A stretch of DNA of 64,000 nt from Psilocybe azurescens (GCA_023853785.1 JAJIRX010000961.1:96826-160825), one strand, 5' to 3'. Counted from the first letter of the stretch, positions 1-11,640 are shown. Made by a program: numbers and translations. Notes: generated by a model not told the origin, from the letters alone.

Positions 1-11
1 GTTCAACGAAC

Positions 12-1068
12 ATGGGACCCCCGCCCCCAACATCGACGTCAGCGTCAATGAATCAGAACGCGGCTCGCTGGCCTACCCAACAACGGCAGCAGCGCGGACG
101 TGAACTGGAAGCCGAGCTGGCGCGGAAAGACAAAGAAGTGTGAGCTTCCAGCTCTGCACTAGACTTGCCTGCATGTGAATTCTGATTCACGCACATTGCT
201 TCCTTCTCTCTTCCTCCCCCTCTCCTCGCTGTCACTGCCACCCCGCAAAACTCAAACATCGCAACACACCACATAACATCCCTCCTCTCTGTGCACAACC
301 CACTCTACTAAGCTCTCACTCCAGCAATCCCACCTCTTCCACGCCCTCGACACGATCGATACACACGCACAGGAGAACGCGGACCTTACAGGGAGCTTGG
401 GGCTATGAAGAGGAAGGTCCAGGCGTGCGAGGAAGCGGGATGAGTTGAGGGAGGAGGTTGAGAGACTTGTTGAGAGAGGTGTGTAGGTTTTTCTTTTTTT
501 TTTTTGCTTGATTGTTTCCTCCTAAGGTGAACGAGAGTTTTAATGATGGTGTGTTTGTCTAGTGCAAATGAACATGATTATAAGAAATGGCCGGCCAGTT
601 GGATACAGCTGTCGAGTGTCGCAGGTACGAAATAACACACTGCATACACTGTATAATCTCACACGCATATCCTATCCTATCCTATCGTCTCTACAGATGA
701 AGGTCCTGGTATTACAATACACCCACGAACCCCGCCACATTGTTCCCACTCTCACTCCTCAACCCCTACGCACCCAGGTCTAGCTCGCTAACGTGAGGGC
801 GGCATCTGCGTATATGGCATCCTCTGCTGCTGCAGCTTCTTCATCGTCGGCCACTTCAACGCCTCAAGTTTTATCGGCCAACTAACATCTACACTAAGGG
901 AGCGGCTGCCTCGGAATTGGGTTCCAATGCTCCTGCTCCTTCATCGGAACCCAGTTCGAGACCTAGTGCTCGTGCTCGTGCTCGTGTATCTTAGCTACTA
1001 CCGCCACCACCACCACCGCCTTCAGCTCCCGCTCCAGCTGCTGACGAAACTCAACCCCCGCCGCAGCA

Positions 1069-1102
<34 letters not shown>

Positions 1103-1990
1103 TATTGCAGTCTGGGTCTGGGTCTGGCGTGAACATGGACACTGGCATGAATCTGTGCAGTGGCATAAATACGGGCACTGGCTATTGCTCTTGGACGGGT
1201 ACTGGGACGGGTGTTGGCTCTAGTACAGACGCGCACAAGGACCGGGATAAAGAGGTCCAGGGGACGATGGGCGGGATGAACCCCAGCGACGCGCACGCGC
1301 ACGTCGGAATTGTAAGAACTGAAAATCCGGCTGTGTCATTTGGAAGCGGGGTGTACGCGGTGCGTTTTTGCGTTTTCACGTTTTCTCCTTTTTCATTTTC
1401 GTGTGTTTTCTGCATATCACCTGCGCTTCTTGGTTTCGTTCTTCGGCTCGCGGAGGTGGGAGTATTTTGGATTCTAGTTTTGTTTTTGTTTTTGGATGGG
1501 TTTTCTGTTTTCTGGTTTGACACGACACGACGCGTTACGATGCTAATTTTACTTGATGAAAAGGTTGCGAGTGGAGATTGAAAATATGCGTCGGATGCAG
1601 AATCAGGGGCGAGAGCGCGAGCCGAGAGAGCAAGATATGAACGTGGGTGTGGATAGCGTGACACAGGACGCGGCGGAAGAGGGGGAGCGGCTTGCCACGT
1701 CTATCTGGACAGAGTTCTCGGCGCGAGGAGGAGGATGAAGGGCGAGATGAGAAGGGGCGGACCAGGCCGCACAGGAGGATGGGGGCCGTGGGCCGGTTGA
1801 TATCGCCACTCGGCGTCCAATCGCCTGGAGAGGAGAAAGAGGTGCGTCGGATATTGTTGTCTGTCGTCTTTCGTTGCCTGGTTTTGTTTTGCGACATTCT
1901 GTTTCTGTTTGTAGTCCCGACCCCTTTTCTCACTATGCTTCTGCTGCCAGTACAATACTTCGCCACTGTTTAAGAAAAGGTTTCTTTGTG
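12..1990 (+). pseudogene. Tandem gene family copy A (coiled-coil, low-complexity protein), degraded and 3'-truncated
   Basis: First of four related copies. An ATG at 12 opens an exon encoding M-G-P-P-P followed by a Gln/Arg/Glu-rich stretch (TQQRQQR...ELARKDKEV) that ends at a GTGTGAG donor near 139. Later exons are recognised by comparison with copies B-D: a short exon with EHDYKKWP at about 564-622, one beginning KVLVLQYTHEPRHIVP near 699, an Asp-Ala run encoded by a GCAGAC hexamer repeat (about 1068-1100), and one with VTQDAAEEGE near 1660 followed by GRLISPLGVQSPGEEKE near 1790. No single frame joins them, and the Ser/Pro-rich and acidic C-terminal exons of copies B and D are missing. The family is not one I recognise. 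The heptad Leu/Glu pattern suggests a coiled coil; function is unknown. Exon limits are inferred by comparison, not proven. Confidence 0.5.
1068..1100 (+). repeat. GCAGAC hexanucleotide microsatellite inside copy A
   Basis: Five to six GACGCA units in tandem encode Asp-Ala repeats. Copy C has a diverged counterpart (ACGCAC repeats near 40500) at the same place in the gene, so the repeat is an ancestral low-complexity part of the protein. Confidence 0.8.
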
Positions 1991-2199
1991 CTTTGTATTT
2001 TCGTATATTTCGACATCTTTTTTCGTTTTCGTTTGCCTTGATTTCCCCTTTGTTTTCTATGTTCGCGTGGTGTGTAATGTAGGAAGGGCCCTGAGTCAGA
2101 GGCATCTCCCACATCCGAGCATGTTCTAAATACGTGGCTCAAGTATGTAGTCATAAGGATCACTAGATCAACACTAGACAGACATTACTCATGATATAA

Positions 2200-2350
2200 A
2201 ATCAGACCGAGAAGTAGCGAGTTGCAGATGTGATTTGCGAGGGTAATAATGAATGAGGACGAGTCGAACCTCGAAAGTTGCTTGGATGTGAATATCCCGA
2301 CAGGCGGGCCGAGCAGCCCGAAGTTTCTACCTGTGACCACCCGGTATTTT
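2200..2350. repeat. Spacer downstream of copy A, related to the spacer before copy D
   Basis: Contains GGGCCGAGCAGCCC and a flanking stretch that recurs at 43360-43720, immediately upstream of copy D. This ties the spacer to the tandem unit. No gene is visible between about 2000 and 2556. Confidence 0.6.
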
Positions 2351-2558
2351 CCTCATTCTTTGATTATCTATCGTTTTATCTTATCTGCACATTTCGACTA
2401 CATTCCATTCCGTCAACTGATACACGACTTCGTCCCTTTTTTTCTTCCCTTGTCCATTATCCCTGAAACACTCCCTTAGATACCTTATTTATTCTCCTTA
2501 GCCACAAACCCTTTTACTTAGTTCTAGACCCCTTCCTTACAGTATAAATACAATAGTA

Positions 2559-2740
2559 GTGACCAGCGGTTTTCATATTTTAGGGACCTATCCACAGATG
2601 TGATTTGAATAGGGCCTAAGGGTAATGAGATACATTTCATTCTTTCATAACAAGCCTAGCCTGACTACAGTAACTTGCATATTGTTTTGCAGTCCGAAAT
2701 TTCTCTCGAGCTATTTGATGTGACCAACTTGTCACTTCAA
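2559..2740 (+). repeat. Left terminal inverted repeat of the mariner-type element
   Basis: Matches the reverse complement of 7138-7242 and then, beyond the nested MITE, of about 6354-6422. Shared words include TCCACAGATGTGATTTGAA and TAACAAGCCTAGCCTGACTA. The inner part is more diverged than the outer. Confidence 0.85.
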
Positions 2741-2850
2741 ACTTTATTTTTCTCAGTGGCGTTGGGACGGATCTTGCGCATGCAGGCGCCGGTAACAACG
2801 TATGTATGTATTTATTGAATGGAAAGCAACTATAAGACTATTGTACTCCA

Positions 2851-3941
2851 ATGGCCCCTCCTATTTCTGAAGATATGCGTCGTCGTATTCTTGTGTGGTA
2901 CAATGAACAACAGAAAACTGCCCCAGAGATAGCTCTCCTTGCAGGATGCAGTGAGCGAACTGTATATTATATTTTGTCCTACAAGCGCGATTACAGAACA
3001 GTGGACAACCCTTTCACAAGAGCCGTGGGCCGAACTTGGGCACTGGATACAGGGGATTTGAATTATTTAGTGTCTTTGTTGGCAGCAAGACCCAAAATCT
3101 ATCTTGATGAGCTTCAGCAAGAGCTCATCGTTGCACGAGATGTGGATGTTTCTATCCCAACACTATCTTGCGCTTTACATCAGTGGGAAATCAGTAACAA
3201 AAACGTCGCTAGTGCAGCACTGGAGAGGAATGAACTTTTACGAGCAACTTGGCAAGCAGAGTATGGCGATATACCAGCTGAATATTGTGTATGGCTGGAT
3301 GAAGCCAGTGTTGATGACTGGACAAATCAGCGTCAAAGAGGTTGGAGCGCAATTGGCCGGGCATGCGTTTGTAGAGAAACATTCATCCATGGCCGACACT
3401 ATTCTGTCCTACCTGCCTTGACCTATGAAGGTCTCATTGCACTTGATATATTCGAGGGATCTGTGAATAAAGAAAGGTTTGTTCAATTTATCAACGAGCA
3501 GGTGGTGAGTAGTATAATTCCTTGTCGAACTGGAGCCTTTTACAAGAATCACACAGGCTCCAAGATTGAACCCATATCCTGGCCCATGGAGCGTTGTGAT
3601 TCTGGACAACTGTGCCATCCATCATGATGAAGATATTTGTCACATTATTGAGGATGAATGTGGTACGAGTTGACCCCTTCAGACTTTTGGAATTATTCAT
3701 AAAACAGGAGACAGGTGCTAAGCTGGTATATTTGCCATCATACTCGCCAGATTTCAACCCTATCGAACAAGCTTTCCACTCTATTAAATCTTGGCTTCGA
3801 CGGCATGAAGCACAAGCTACATCCCCAGAAGTCAGGCCATGGTTAATCCACCAAGCAAGTGAAGTTGTAACTGAAGAAATGGCATGCGGGTGGATAGAAA
3901 ACTGTGGTTATTCGTTTATGGAAGAGTACAGGCTAGATTAA
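2851..3941 (+). CDS. DD35E transposase (Tc1/mariner/IS630 superfamily), three exons
   Basis: Cuts and rejoins the element's own DNA at TA sites. Exons 2851-3504, 3557-3662 and 3715-3941, joined by two 52-nt introns (GTGAGT...CACAG at 3505-3556; GTACGA...GACAG at 3663-3714), give an uninterrupted protein of 328 residues. The N-terminus is a helix-turn-helix region (about residues 1-60, MRRRILVWY, CSERTVYYIL). The catalytic residues are visible: first Asp in VWLDEAS, second in VVILDNCAIHH, and the Glu in PDFNPIEQAF 36 positions later, giving DD35E spacing. The second intron restores ECGAKLVYLP exactly, which supports the splice choice. No stop or frameshift was found, so this may be an active enzyme. 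The ATG at 2851 is the first in frame. Confidence 0.88.
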
Positions 3942-4021
3942 CACTAGACAGACAACAAGATAAATGGCCGCAATAACTACATTGACTCTATATACATGGC
4001 CTAGATTCTGCGAGACAGAAA

Positions 4022-5926
4022 TTATGAGGACTGCCAAAATAATGTACTAGGGGATTGGTCAAGTTGCGAGCGGCGCTTGGCTTCAAGGCATATACTCCAC
4101 TCTTTGCAAAATCTCTTGAATTTGATGATATTACCCACTGTAGCACCAGTGATCTTGCGTAATTCAGTGTCGTCAACATATGGGATGATGTCGGGGTGTA
4201 ATCGTCCATTCGAAGCTGAATCTCGAAGGGTGTTATGTCAACACCCTCAAGCTCAGCAAAATTCCAAAGACAGGCTTGAAGCTCAAGCCCAAGCTCTGGA
4301 AGAGGGGAAGACATACTAATACCAGTAGAAGTAGTTTTAGCATGCTTAGGAGTGATGTCAGGGGAGCTTGAATCCTCATGGCAGCGTTTGCGAGATATGC
4401 CACCACCAATAAGAGGCAGCATTGCGGCCATGAACGCAGTCATCACATTGCTGGTGTCACCAGCCATGACAGTGCGAGAGGTTGAAGGATGTGGACCAGT
4501 GCGACCATGGGCTTTCAAGCTGGAAATATGCCCATCGCGTGCCCTGTCAAAGACATTAACATTAGGTGGTTCATGTTTAGTCGCATCACCAGCAGCCTGC
4601 AGGTCTTGTCAAACACTATAATAATAATGAATGTATACTAAACTCACCATGGCTGCAGCCCATGTCTTCATACGGAGCATATTCAAGCGGGTGTGTTCTC
4701 CAGAGGCTGGAACGTAGCAATATCCAAACTCTCCGTGTTCACCCTGGTGGGTCTGGCAAGGCCATCTTTTCTTGAGCTCGATGACAAACTGGCCATGGAG
4801 CTGGGCAGCATCACTAAAGTTCTCTAGCTGCGGAACCTAGGGAATGTGTTGAGAAGTCATGACTATCACACAGGCAAAACTGACTTACCCGAGTACCATA
4901 AGCTAGTTCTTCGTCTCCATTCACAGCTCCATGTTCAACACCTGGAGGAACCTGAGGAGTTGTGTCAGCCCAAATCGACTGGAAGCAACCATTCTTACAA
5001 TTTGTTTGATACGGAACCCTTCCATGGCGTCTAGATCAAACTCGACATTGATAATTGTAGTTGCTTTATTTTTTTGAGAAGTGCTTCGAGCGCAATGCTA
5101 AACTGATGATCATTCTGAATGGACAGCGCTCCAGTCTTGCCGCCACTATGAGAAGTTAGATAAGTGTCACAGAAACAATGTATCAGTGCAACATACCTGA
5201 GTCCAGGCCACCATAGTTTGAAATCGGGACCAGAGTGAGTTCCAGGACTGAAAGTCTCAGCAAGACCTTGAGTCGCAAAACAATGTTTGATGAAACTGAT
5301 GCACGTAATTGCCTCTAGAGAGATATTGTCCATTTTGATGATTTTGGCTTTCTTGGGAGCGGCCTTTCCACAACCAACAGTAGGGGCTAAGGGGGGGCGT
5401 ATAAACGAGAGTGATGTTGATGAGATGGCCAGAAGCAACAGCTAAGAAATAGTTAGAAAAGATGTCTTCTACTGAGAGTAAGCTAACATACTTGTCGCAT
5501 TCATCTCTGCTCCACTGGTAGCGATACGCGAGCTGAGTTGACGAGAGAGAGAGAGTGGACCAGGAGGGACTGGTAACACAGGAGTAGGACTGACGCGAGC
5601 CGCCTGCTGATTGAGCCGTGTCGCTGGGGAGATACCATGGGTACGCAGGGTGTCTTCGATTTCTTCATGAGAATAGTAGTACCGGGGGGGGTTTGATGCC
5701 GCCATCTGATAGAAATTTCAAGTTTGCAATGATTGACAAATGTAGGGACGCAAATACATACCAATCCGCTGGGGCTCTTCAGCCAGCCTTCAGAGGGCTT
5801 GCGAGTATCACCTGCAGGCGCAGTGACAGTCGGTGGTAGTCAGTTCTCATCGTCACTGTTCTGAGAGGGCATGCTTTGTGTAAAGGGAGGATTTTCGGCT
5901 TGATCTTGGATAGAACGTTTAGACAT
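4022..5926 (-). pseudogene. Accessory gene inside the mariner-type element, decayed, function unknown
   Basis: Seven exons can be followed on the minus strand: 5926-5762, 5705-5492, 5441-5197, 5145-4999, 4978-4889, 4836-4648 and 4596-4022, all with GT...AG introns. It starts MSKRSIQDQAENPPF, has a Pro/Ser-rich part (TPVLPVPPGPLSLSRQ), a central part (DAMEGFRIKQI, WPCQTHQGEHGEFGYCYV, RMKTWAAAM, AAGDATKHEPP) and a C-terminus FKRFCKEWSICLEAKRRS. Damage: TGA where Arg is expected (5842-5840), an extra base in a seven-C run (about 5390-5396), a lost base in an A run near 5065, and a further frameshift near 4220. I know of similar hypothetical proteins in Agaricomycetes but no defined function. Its position between the inverted repeats suggests it travels with the transposon. 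Confidence 0.65.
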
Positions 5927-6353
5927 GATTATGAAAAAGCTGATACTGACTACAACAAGATGATAGAGCTTTTATAGCTCATCTTCTCTCCTTCCCTGCA
6001 CTTTGTCGAACAGAAAATGAAGGCCCCATCATCGTAGTCATCTCCTGTGCAGCTGAGAAAGAAAGAGGGAAAGAATGGATTGGGCTTGATGTTCTGCGAA
6101 ATCGAATATAAAAATGCTCACCCTGTGGCAATGAAAAGGTCCCCGCCATTGCAAAGGCTCCTTCTGCAGAGTTTTAAGATGTTCCTTGATGAGCTGCGAT
6201 ATGGATATCCAATAGGACATGAACACAAGACACGGATAAGTTCCAGAGAGAATGGTGGCGGCGACCAAAACGAGGCTTTTGGGTCAAACGGTGACATGGA
6301 ATCAGCGAGAAGAAAACGCCTCAGGGTTGTATTCAAAATAGAGTTACCGTGAG

Positions 6354-6422
6354 AGAGTTACATGATGGTCACATCAAGGTCCGCTGGAAATTTCAGACTG
6401 CAAAACATTATGCAAGTCACTG
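6354..6422 (-). repeat. Inner part of the right terminal inverted repeat, cut off by the MITE
   Basis: Reverse complement of about 2665-2740 (shared GAAATTTC, GACTGCAAAACA, TATGCAAGT, CTGTA). The nested MITE begins two bases later, after the target TA. Confidence 0.75.
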
Positions 6423-6424
6423 TA

Positions 6425-7135
6425 TCATTACCAGTGGGCATTTCATTTCTTTCAATCCAAGTCTGGCTATCATTATTGTGGCCCTTTCATTTTTTTTTCA
6501 ATACAAACAGGCATTTCATTTCCTTGTGCCCTATTTCATTATCCCAGAATAAATACCAATATATTCCAATGCAGATGGGAATTTATTATATAAGATTACA
6601 TAATACATATGCATGACCTGTTAGTTGCCTCTATTTAATAGATATACCTTAGCTCTCTTCAAATTATGGCCTCAAATCAAAACATTATATAAGATATGAC
6701 CTGACCCCATCCACCTGGGGTGGTGACATAAGGAAATGCTCAAATATATGGTTTTGTTACTATATATGGTAATACAGGTTCTATCACATTAAATTCTCTA
6801 AGTTATGATAGCCAAATAAATAAATGAAATATATAGAAGTAATGAGATACCTTCACCTTTAGTTTATGAAAGTTCAAATTTGTAATATCCCCATGGGGAT
6901 AAGATAATCCTAGAAAATTATGAAACCCTCAGCATTACAATTCAAGAAGTTATGATATTACAATGTTAATGAAATACTCAGAAATTATGAAATATAATAA
7001 TAGTCCCAAAGTAATGAGTTCCATAGATAATGAAATTCCTGATGATAGCCAGGCCAGGTTTGAAAGAAATGAAATGGCCAGAATAATGATAGCCAGACTT
7101 GGATTGGAAGAAATGAAATGCCCACTGGTAATGAT
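6425..7135. mobile_element. Nested MITE with TA target duplication
   Basis: A 711-bp AT-rich element flanked by TA at 6423-6424 and 7136-7137. Its ends are inverted copies: TCATTACCAGTGGGCATTTC at 6425 and the reverse complement at 7135, continuing with TCCAAGTCTGGCTATCATTATT for about 100 bp. It splits the right inverted repeat of the host transposon, whose sequence resumes at once on both sides. No coding capacity is visible. TA targeting suggests mobilisation by a Tc1/mariner transposase. Confidence 0.85.
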
Positions 7136-7137
7136 AG

Positions 7138-7242
7138 TCAGGCTAGGCTTGTTATGAAAGAATGAAATGCATCTCATTACCCTTAGGCCCTATTCAAATC
7201 ACATCTGTGGATAGATCCCTATAATATGAAAACGTTTGTCAC
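7138..7242 (-). repeat. Outer part of the right terminal inverted repeat
   Basis: Reverse complement of 2559-2663 with a few substitutions. It ends at GTCAC, followed by the TA target copy. Confidence 0.85.
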
Positions 7243-7245
7243 TAC

Positions 7246-7413
7246 CACTCATAAATACAGGCTGTAGTAGACACCAATTCCCCCCAGTGAACAAAGAACA
7301 CTTATACCTGTCTATCGAGTGCTCAAGCTTCATTCTATTCATCTATTTCCGTGTGCCAGGACGACACTATCGATACTCTAGCAGTCACAATAAGTCACTT
7401 CTGTCACACTACC
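7246..7413. other. Unique spacer between two mobile elements
   Basis: No gene, repeat or RNA recognised. It ends ...CACTACC; the last five bases (CTACC) are the target duplication of the following Gypsy element. Confidence 0.5.
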
Positions 7414-7722
7414 TGTGACAGATCGGTACTTATCCTACTTATCACGTTACCTTTTATTATCTTATCTTATCGCATTGACTTCAACCCCTTTTGTCAACGC
7501 CCGTATTTGATTCCACTTCCCTATCTTACTATTCTACTCTTGGCTTTGCATCTGTTACTATCCAATGGACTATTAGATAGAGTATATAAAGAGGCCTATT
7601 GTACTAGCTTAGACCCCAGCGAATACAGTTGTTAAAACAGTCTTTCCCCTTCCCTCTAAGAAACCGTGTGCTGAAACAACCTCCGTGTTACTTATAGTCA
7701 CTCAGAGTTACCTTTTGTCACA
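7414..7722 (+). repeat. 5' LTR of Gypsy 1
   Basis: 309 bp, TG...CA ends. Contains TATATAAAGAGG near 7585, a likely promoter TATA region. Differs from the 3' LTR at only a few positions (for example CTCAGAG versus CTCGGAG). Confidence 0.93.
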
Positions 7723-7914
7723 TATTTTTGACTCCTACAACAACTCTTAAACAACCCAAAACCTTGCTAGTTCGCTACTAGCATTCTCCTATTTTACTGT
7801 CGCCTCGACGTCCGGAATTCTTTGGATTGATCACCCGAAGAACCATGCTTGGCAACAAAACCTAAACCTAAAAATTCATCAGTACGTGTTGCTTACTTGT
7901 CCGTATTACTAACT

Positions 7915-9475
7915 ATGGCATCTAGGCAATTAAGATCGCGTGTTATCCCCGGAGGAAACCACGTACCTTCGCCCGAGCTTAAAAGCCCGGTGGTGCCCGA
8001 CGTCCAAACCCCACGCCACTCATACAGCGACATGGCGGTGTCGAGACCGTCTTCTCCCTCTGCAGAGGTAGAGAAGAGGGTTATTACTGAACCTCCCAAA
8101 GTATTGGTAGAGAACCTTCATAATAATAATGAATATCCCTTTGTGTCAGATGAGCACAGCGACCCAAATATCACATCCTCTGAATCAGAGTCTGATGATG
8201 ATGGTCCATGGACCACGGTGCAAAGTAAACACAAAACGAGCCGTGAATCATCCCGCCGCTGCAATAATAAACTAAGCACAGAAGTAGCTACAGATCCTGC
8301 CATTGATAAGGCTGAGAAATCCCTAACGCAAGAACAGCAAAAGTTAATTGCTAAGCGTATTAAGAAAGTCCGCCGAGAGCACTCCAGCTCATGCGGCGAA
8401 GGACCCTCTAAAGATAAGGGCAAAACTATTGATCCCCAAGAATGGGGGAATCTCAGTATTTCAAACGTTAAATTAGATGTTCAAGCTCAGAGAAAAGAAT
8501 TTGAGAAATTGGCAAAAGCTAAACAAAAGGAACAATTAAATCTCGTTACAGCTCGTAATCTACCCAGAATGCCTGCAATAAGATTTGACCAGGCTGCCGA
8601 GCATGTACGCATGCCAACTTGGCAAAACCCCTATCAGCGAGGGCTGGTAGCGCACGTTGATCCCAAATCCTTCCTGGGGGCAGCACTGAAGAAACCATCT
8701 TCCACAAGGAAAAAATCCTGCAAATCTAAGAAACGCGCAGCAACTACATCGTCAGAGAGCCCTTCATCAAGCTCAGAACCATCCTCTGGTGACCCAGATG
8801 GATTGGATGACAGCTCATCGAGCTCCGACGAATCGTCATCGCCGTCAGAAGAAGACGACGAGCCGAAAGCCAAGCCTTCCAAACACAAAAAAACACCAGA
8901 ACAAGGGGTCATCAAGTGCTAAAGCACTGAAACCTACCCCTATGATGGAAGCACAGACACCCGTGCATTCCACAGATTTGTAAAAGAAAGCAAATCATAC
9001 CTGGAGGACAGCGGTCTCCGGCTGGAAAAGATGGATCCCGGCTTTAGCTTACTTCATGGAGAAGAGAGCCTATGATTTCTACCTACAGAAAGTATCAATA
9101 AATGAAGAAAAGTGGAAAATGTCAGACTTTTACAATGAATTATACAACTACTGTTTCCCAATTGATTATAGGCAGAAAGTTCATAGAAAATTCGAAAACG
9201 CTACGCAGGGCAATAGACGCGTCAGTGAATTTGTGCATTATTTGGAAGAGCAATGCAACTTAATTGGGTCAATCACCCAGAGTGACTTGGTCAATCGATT
9301 CTGGACAGGGAGCTCAGAAATAATCCAACGAGGCTTGTGGAGACAAGGCCTCCATCCGGACTCATCAACCTGGGATGAAGTCGTATGTTGTGCAGAGATA
9401 GTAGAAATCTCTGAGAATGTCCGACCTTGCGATTCTCGCCCCAGCCAATCGGGCGCACCAAAGGGACCGACCCGA
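7915..9475 (+). pseudogene. Gypsy 1 gag, N-terminal and capsid part, broken
   Basis: Structural protein that packages the element's RNA. The likely start is the ATG at 7915 (MASRQLRSRVIPGG). One frame runs to 8922, with a Ser/Asp/Glu-rich linker near its end (SSSSDESSSPSEEDDEP). The frame then shifts: PYDGSTDTRAFHRFV (about 8938-8985) and the capsid-like block EKRAYDFYLQKVS...KFENATQGNRRVSEFVHYLEEQ (9056-9475) are in other frames. The W insertion at 9476 cuts the capsid off from the zinc knuckle beyond it. Confidence 0.75.
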
Positions 9476-11171
9476 TGTCATACACCAATTTTGATTGGAT
9501 ATGAGATTTATCTATAAGCTTAGAGCATCTGTCTCGACTCCCCATTGCATGCAGAAGCCAGGGTTATTATTTCGCATTTTTATCTGAAGCACATCCCTCA
9601 ATATTCAACGTTGAAGTCCATTCACAGTCCACTTCAATCTCCATTCCAACTTTCAATCTCCACTTCAACTATTTGATCAGTTACATTCCCTATCAATGAT
9701 TCAATCGTCTATCTATTTCGAACCTCAAGGCTATGCGCAGATTATTCTTGGACATCATTCCTATCCATCCTAGTACGCACAGCACTGCACAGCATCATAT
9801 ATCACCATCGTCATCAGCATTTGATCATCTACAACTATTTGGTCCTTAACTGGATTCCACATATGCAGCAAATCTTTGTCTCACTCAGCAGTCTTGGTAA
9901 TGGATGACTGAGCTGTGCCATGAATAGACTGGTTCTATTCATTGGCATGGTACTTGTTCGCTATTTTGGCTCCTTTTCTATTGTCTGACACTTTCATATG
10001 ATTGATCCTTCCTTCCTTTTGTCATTCTTGCTTATTGTACTTACTCAGCTTCGCTTCTTTCTTACTCATCTCACTTCGCTTTTCATAATCCTGCTTATAC
10101 TTCTTACTCATTCTATGTTACTTACTTACTCATCCTTCTATTTTTCACTCCTAAACTCCGTCAGCCTTAAATCTATTGTATGTAGTTGACAGATGGGACT
10201 ACTGGGTGTCGTTCTACAGAATGATTAGTATAGTTTGGACGCTTGATCTCTTTTAAATATTTTTCTATGTTCTCTGGTATATAAACCATGTATTAGTATC
10301 GCTTTGGAATGCAAGGAAGTTACAAGCCCCAACTTTCTTCACAGCAAAGATTTCAAGTTATCAAGTACTCAGTCCAGCACTCCAAGCACGCATTCAATCA
10401 ATCTCTATCAGTATCCAGCACGAAATTCAACAATCACTCCAGTTATTCAAGACGTTCATCAGAGGGTAGACCAGCCTATCCAACCACCCACGCTCTCACA
10501 TCCCAGGGCAATTTGTTCAGTTCATTTCGATCCTATTATCCTCCAGACCCTTCATTCTTCCTCTACTTCAAGATCCTCAACTCCCCATCGCTTTTATTGC
10601 TCCAGAATATTTTTATTCTGCAATCTTGGTCTTGTTGTCATCTTCATCCATCGCCCTAGTCATCCCTCATTCACTCCACCGCTCTGTTTGATTTTTTGGT
10701 TCAAGAACATCGCACAATCCTTCATCATCTATCACTCCAGGCCGCTCAAGTCATTACTCTATCAGCAGGCTTTACTTCTAGCTTTGCAGATGCTGTAGAC
10801 TCGATTAAAGCGCACTAGGATCAAGACTACATTCTCACTCCTGCCCCCGTATCAATCCCTGCAAATTATCTAGTCATTTGGCCCCTCCACAGTCATCACT
10901 CTTCGTTCACACCGTTCTACCCTAATCAAGTCGGGTTGCTTCCTCCCAGTAAATACTCAAGGGCATTTTATATTCCCTCATCCATTCCTCCTCCTTCATA
11001 CGTCCCTGCCCTCCTCAGACCACATATATCTTCACAACCTAGTGGCCAAGCCAGCCCTCACTTTAACTCAACAGGGAGAGAGTCGTCTTATCTAGTCTAG
11101 ACCATTCCTCTCTGGTTTGTGTTTTGGTTTGGTTTTCGATTTATATATCAAATCACACACTACGTAGTTCA
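9476..11171 (+). mobile_element. W repeat copy 1 (1.7 kb, TG...CA), inserted in Gypsy 1 gag
   Basis: Begins TGTCATACACCAATTTTGAT and ends CTACGTAGTTCA. The whole segment recurs in reverse orientation at 29351-33735, which fixes its ends. Flanking tetranucleotides are CCGA and GCGA, a possible 4-bp target duplication with one mismatch. TG...CA ends and a TATATA motif near the right end suggest a solo LTR of another retrotransposon, but no internal region is present to prove it. Open frames inside are probably chance. Confidence 0.7.
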
Positions 11172-11640
11172 GCGAGACTCGAGACCAACGAAAATATTGA
11201 GACTGATGTGAGTATCGAGACCAACGCAAATATCGTGGTAGGCACAACCATCACAAGCGGCATGACAATCATGACCGACAACGAGACCACGAGGATAGAC
11301 CTAACCGATATGACAGTCAGAATAGAAATAATACCACATTTAACAAACCTCGTAGAAGCTCCTTCACCCGAGGAAGATACAATCCTCATCCTAGTAAGAA
11401 CAATGATTATAGAAATAATACTAATCGTGAACATAGGAATACCTTGTCTGAAAAAGAGAAATCGGAAAGGTTTGCGTCAGGACGATGTTTCCGCTGCAAT
11501 GAGCAAGGACACATGTCTAGAAACTGTCCACAAGGAAGTAGCGTTAAACATTCAGGAAATGGGCCACCAGGAATGTCAACTCACAATATTGAACCAGCGG
11601 TTGAGGACGACACAAAACGGACAGTTCTGGCGACTTCATA
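11172..11640 (+). pseudogene. Gypsy 1 gag, C-terminal part with CCHC zinc knuckle
   Basis: Arg/Asn/Asp-rich linker (DQRKYRGRHNHHKRHDN) followed by a retroviral-type knuckle CFRCNEQGHMSRNC (CX2CX4HX4C) at about 11488-11529. The linker is broken by two TGA codons at 11198-11200 and 11204-11206, where the local Tyr-Arg-Asp repeat predicts CGA (Arg). The frame ends at 11641. It is the continuation of the gag fragment before the W insertion. Confidence 0.8.

Larger units (their letters stand above)
2559..7242. mobile_element. Tc1/mariner-type DNA transposon with long inverted repeats and a second gene
   Basis: Seen directly: near-identical inverted repeats begin GTGAC at 2559 and end GTCAC at 7242, flanked on both sides by TA (2557-2558 and 7243-7244), the target typical of the IS630/Tc1/mariner superfamily. 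The element is 4684 bp, including a 711-bp nested MITE. The left half carries the DD35E transposase on the plus strand, the right half a decayed gene on the minus strand. The inverted repeat is about 180 bp, long for this superfamily. The transposase frame looks intact, so the insertion may be fairly young. Confidence 0.88.

Noticed and set aside
963..1664. Minus-strand open frames over copy A
   Set aside because: Antisense to recognisable exons of the gene family and caused by codon bias and the GCAGAC repeat.
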